64,000 nt of DNA. Origin: Sporolactobacillus mangiferae (lineage in GTDB: Bacteria > Bacillota > Bacilli > Bacillales > Sporolactobacillaceae). How positions within the stretch are numbered: the first letter of the stretch is position 1; each line of letters starts with the position of its first letter. A program made the translations under genes and the position numbers. The notes beneath the pieces were generated by a model. That model did not search any database. It was not told the origin of the DNA and was given only the letters and a program-made list of their open reading frames with translations. Location: positions 1 to 64,000 of the forward strand of contig NZ_JAMAST010000011.1 of NCBI RefSeq assembly GCF_023336505.1. Reading direction: 5' to 3'. Below, piece after piece: positions 61,883 to 64,000 of the stretch.

Positions 61883-62524
61883 ATGGTTGAATTTACGACG
61901 CGTGCCGTCAGAAAGCCTTATTCGAAATTATTTGCTGCGTTTTTCTCCGGGCTGCTGGCAACAACAATCGGACTTTATCTTGGTCAGTATGTCTCGGATG
62001 TTTTTCGGATGCCGCTGTTTCTTGTTGAACTGGGCATGATTTTCATGATGATGTTTGTACGGAAACGCAAAGCGGTCGGCTACTTGCTGATGTACGGATT
62101 CATGCTGATCTCCGGGGTCACTTTGTACTCGGCAATCAGTTATTATGTCAGTCTGCTTGGCGCGTCGCTCGTGCTTCAGGCTTTCACAGTGACAACGGTC
62201 TCGTTTGGTGCGATTGCGATTTATGCAATGGTAAGCAAGCGTGATTTCTCATTTCTCGGTGGCTTTTTGTTTATCGGATTGATCGCCTTGGTTGTGCTTC
62301 AGCTGTTCACCTTTTTCTTCCCGGTATCCAGCATGACCATGCAGATTTATTCAGGAATCGGTATATTGATCTTCGTCGGCTATACACTTTTTGATTTCAG
62401 CCGTTTGACGGTACACGGCTTTACTGATGAAGACATTCCAATGATCGTTGTATCCATCTATCTGGATTTCATCAACCTGTTCCTGTACATTTTGCAGTTT
62501 ATTGGTATCGGATCGAAAAATTAA
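61883..62524 (+). CDS. BI-1/YetJ-family membrane protein (calcium leak type)
   Basis: 213 aa with seven predicted membrane segments, AAGGAGGATGA before ATG 61883. The paired aspartates of the YetJ pH sensor fit LFDFSRL (helix 6) and YLDFINLFLYIL (helix 7). YetJ of B. subtilis is a pH-sensitive calcium channel, and eukaryotic Bax inhibitor-1 is the distant relative. The N-terminal ~15 residues are cytoplasmic and basic. It is a single gene with its own terminator. Confidence 0.93.
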   Translation: MVEFTTRAVRKPYSKLFAAFFSGLLATTIGLYLGQYVSDVFRMPLFLVELGMIFMMMFVRKRKAVGYLLMYGFMLISGVTLYSAISYYVSLLGASLVLQAFTVTTVSFGAIAIYAMVSKRDFSFLGGFLFIGLIALVVLQLFTFFFPVSSMTMQIYSGIGILIFVGYTLFDFSRLTVHGFTDEDIPMIVVSIYLDFINLFLYILQFIGIGSKN

Positions 62525-62607
62525 AATAATTGCAGAAGAGGCGCTGCAGACGCAGCGCCGATGCAAACCAAAGGCATAAATCAATAAATTATAGTCGGAG
62601 ATGGAGG

Positions 62608-62628
62608 ACCGGGCGCTTTTTGCCCGGT
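62608..62628 (+). terminator. Terminator after the BI-1 gene
   Basis: ACCGGGC-GCTTTTT-GCCCGGT with TTTTC after it. The repeat copy begins right behind it. Confidence 0.9.
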
Positions 62629-62633
62629 TTTTC

Positions 62634-63082
62634 TTATACTATAAGAAAGTATATAGATTTTAAGGAACATAGTGTAAGTGCGACGGCGGCTTCGCCTTCG
62701 CCAGAGGCCTGGCAAAGCCAAATTTTCTAACAAGATAAGAAAGATTTTGACCCATATGAAAACCAATAAACCAGTGTCTTATCGAAAATCAAAGCGGGGT
62801 GCGAGACGCCTGCGGAGCGTTCCTGTTGATCAGCGAGCCAGGGAAGACCCCGCAGGAATTGGCCTGCCTGAGGAGGCTTCCGGATCGCCCGCGGCAAGCG
62901 AGCAACTGAAGCGCCGATTCAGTACCATAAAGACACGAATCCAGTTCGATTACAGCGTAAAGGGAACTTCCACTAATGTAAGGGAATTTTCAATAACTAA
63001 AAGGGACTTTCGCTAATTGCACAATGCGGAAGCCACCGCATCCTGCGGAAGTAAGGACCGGGCTATGCCCGGTTTTTCTAAA
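62634..63082 (+). repeat. Terminator-junction repeat, copy 9 (full long form)
   Basis: TATACTATAAGAAAGTATAT, A module (62655-62735), TTTTGACCCATATGAAAAC, conserved block, a run of GAAAGTTCC-type units (62949-63020, in complement), CCGCATCCTGCGG, and closing ACCGGGC-TAT-GCCCGGT hairpin with TTTTTCT (63057-63078). This is the most complete copy. An apparent 112-codon ORF inside is not conserved between copies. Confidence 0.9.
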
Positions 63083-63245
63083 CAATTAAAGCTGGGATCT
63101 GTACGACAGTCCGTCATGGGATATCTCTATGGCCTCAGTTAAAACAACAATTATAAAAAAAGATGCGTGTCCTTCTTTTCGTGAACGATGCATTTCCGTT
63201 ATACTGGACAAGATGGACAAAATGACATAGTTGGAGGAGATTTAC

Positions 63246-64000
63246 GTGGCGGGACGTGTCGTTCAAACGAACGAAAAACTTCCTTTAATTGAAAGTATTC
63301 CTTTAAGTTTTCAGCACTTATTTGCTATGTTCGGATCTACGGTACTTGTGCCGTTAATTTTTAAAGTGGATCCGGCAACGATTTTGCTTATGAACGGAAT
63401 CGGCACCTTGCTTTACATGTTTATTTGTCGCGGCAAGATACCGGCTTATCTTGGCTCAAGTTTTGCTTTTATTTCGCCCGTACTCGCGGTCATTGGCACA
63501 CATGGCTACCAGGCGGCGCTTGGCGGATTCATTGCAGTTGGTCTTGTCTTTATTCTTGTATCTCTGATTATTCATCTGGTCGGCACACGCTGGATTGACA
63601 TCGTCTTTCCTCCAGTGACAATGGGGTCGATTGTCGCCATTATCGGATTACAACTGATTCCGACGGCTGCCCAAAGCGCCGGGCTGATTGCGCCGACAGG
63701 TGCGACGAACTGGGCGATGGACCTGAAAACTGTGCTTGTCTCACTGCTGACAATCGTTATTACAATTTTCGGATGGGTACTGCTCCGTGGATTTCTTAAA
63801 ATTATTCCAATTCTGATCGGTATCGTTGCTGGTTACCTGATTGCCTGGCCGGTGGGACTTTTGAAATTCAGCACGGTTGCGGATGCGCCGTGGCTGTCTT
63901 TGCCGCATTTTTACACGCCATCTTTTAATACAGCCAGCATCCTGATTATTTTGCCGGCCGCACTGGTTGTCATTGTAGAACATATAGGCCACCTGATGGT
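63246..64000 (+). CDS. pyrP: Uracil permease, NCS2 family (5' part)
   Basis: GTG 63246 after TTGGAGGAG; 251 codons are present and the rest lies beyond the window. The UraA-type fold is clear: FQHLFAMFGSTVLVPLIF, helix 3 motif GSSFAFISPVLA, FPPVTMGSIVAIIGLQL and the substrate-binding region VVIVEHIGHLM. The carrier imports uracil with protons. B. subtilis pyrP belongs to a PyrR-attenuated operon; I see no clear PyrR leader here, and the genes after it are not visible. Uracil rather than xanthine or urate is favoured by the motifs. Confidence 0.9.
   Translation, partial: MAGRVVQTNEKLPLIESIPLSFQHLFAMFGSTVLVPLIFKVDPATILLMNGIGTLLYMFICRGKIPAYLGSSFAFISPVLAVIGTHGYQAALGGFIAVGLVFILVSLIIHLVGTRWIDIVFPPVTMGSIVAIIGLQLIPTAAQSAGLIAPTGATNWAMDLKTVLVSLLTIVITIFGWVLLRGFLKIIPILIGIVAGYLIAWPVGLLKFSTVADAPWLSLPHFYTPSFNTASILIILPAALVVIVEHIGHLM

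Noticed and set aside
62752-63016. ORF starting MKTNKPVSYRKSK inside repeat copy 9, with similar starts in copies 5 and 6
   Set aside because: Beyond the first dozen codons the copies continue in different frames because of small indels, and no ribosome site precedes the ATG. The conservation is of DNA, not of a protein.
63083-63245. PyrR-type attenuator before the uracil permease
   Set aside because: No anti-antiterminator/terminator pair or PyrR-binding motif could be recognised in the short leader.

Overview
This window is the replication-origin region of a spore-forming Bacillales-type Firmicute. The order rlmH-htrA-walJIHKR ... purA-dnaB-rplI-gdpP-yybS ... rpsR-ssb-rpsF-ychF ... parB-parA-noc-rsmG-mnmG-mnmE-jag-yidC-yidD-rnpA-rpmH | oriC | dnaA-dnaN-rlbA-recF-gyrB-gyrA ... 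guaB-dacA-pdxST-serS-dck matches the Bacillus subtilis oriC neighbourhood. YyaC (a germination-protease relative) and Noc/Spo0J point to a sporulating rod. Moderate GC and several divergent spacers suggest a lineage outside Bacillus sensu stricto (Sporolactobacillaceae-like is a guess). Gene direction flips at oriC (about 37.6-39.8 kb): most genes to the left are on the minus strand and most to the right on the plus strand, so both arms are co-directional with replication.

Left edge (1-1.5 kb): a small accessory patch with the 5' part of an IS110-family transposase and its non-coding left end, an exact 110-bp tandem duplication in front of a 31-codon ORF, and a frameshifted pseudogene preceded by a perfect 13-bp inverted repeat. 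From 1.5-17.4 kb (minus): rlmH, a DnaA-box cluster, HtrA-type protease, the walRKHIJ cell-wall operon, three tRNAs (fMet, Asp, Phe), purA, dnaB, rplI, gdpP and yybS. From 18-21 kb (plus): a CDF metal exporter, CheW, an HD hydrolase and a DUF420/CtaM protein. From 21-37.4 kb (minus): rpsF-ssb-rpsR, ychF, a DUF951 protein, T-box-controlled glyQS, parAB with parS sites, noc, the tRNA-modification genes, membrane-insertion genes, rnpA and rpmH. From 38-64 kb (mostly plus): dnaA to gyrA, a degenerate HD-GYP protein, guaB, dacA, pdxST, T-box-controlled serS, dck (minus), a cold-shock gene with a long structured leader, tRNA-Arg, several uncharacterised small or membrane proteins, a Nudix hydrolase, an ECF sigma factor, clpP, a BI-1/YetJ protein and a uracil permease cut by the window edge.

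The least explained feature is a dispersed modular repeat. At least eight copies or fragments lie in intergenic gaps. Six clear copies have the same end (core AGAAAGTATA, often TACTATAAGAAAGT) directly downstream of an intrinsic terminator, and all run in the direction of the upstream gene. Long copies carry a central conserved block, their own CCGGG...CCCGG terminator at the far end, and an internal short-tandem-repeat tract. That tract is one sequence in three copies and a different one in the rpmH-rnpA copy. Copies separate rpmH from rnpA, and the glyQS T-box from its gene.
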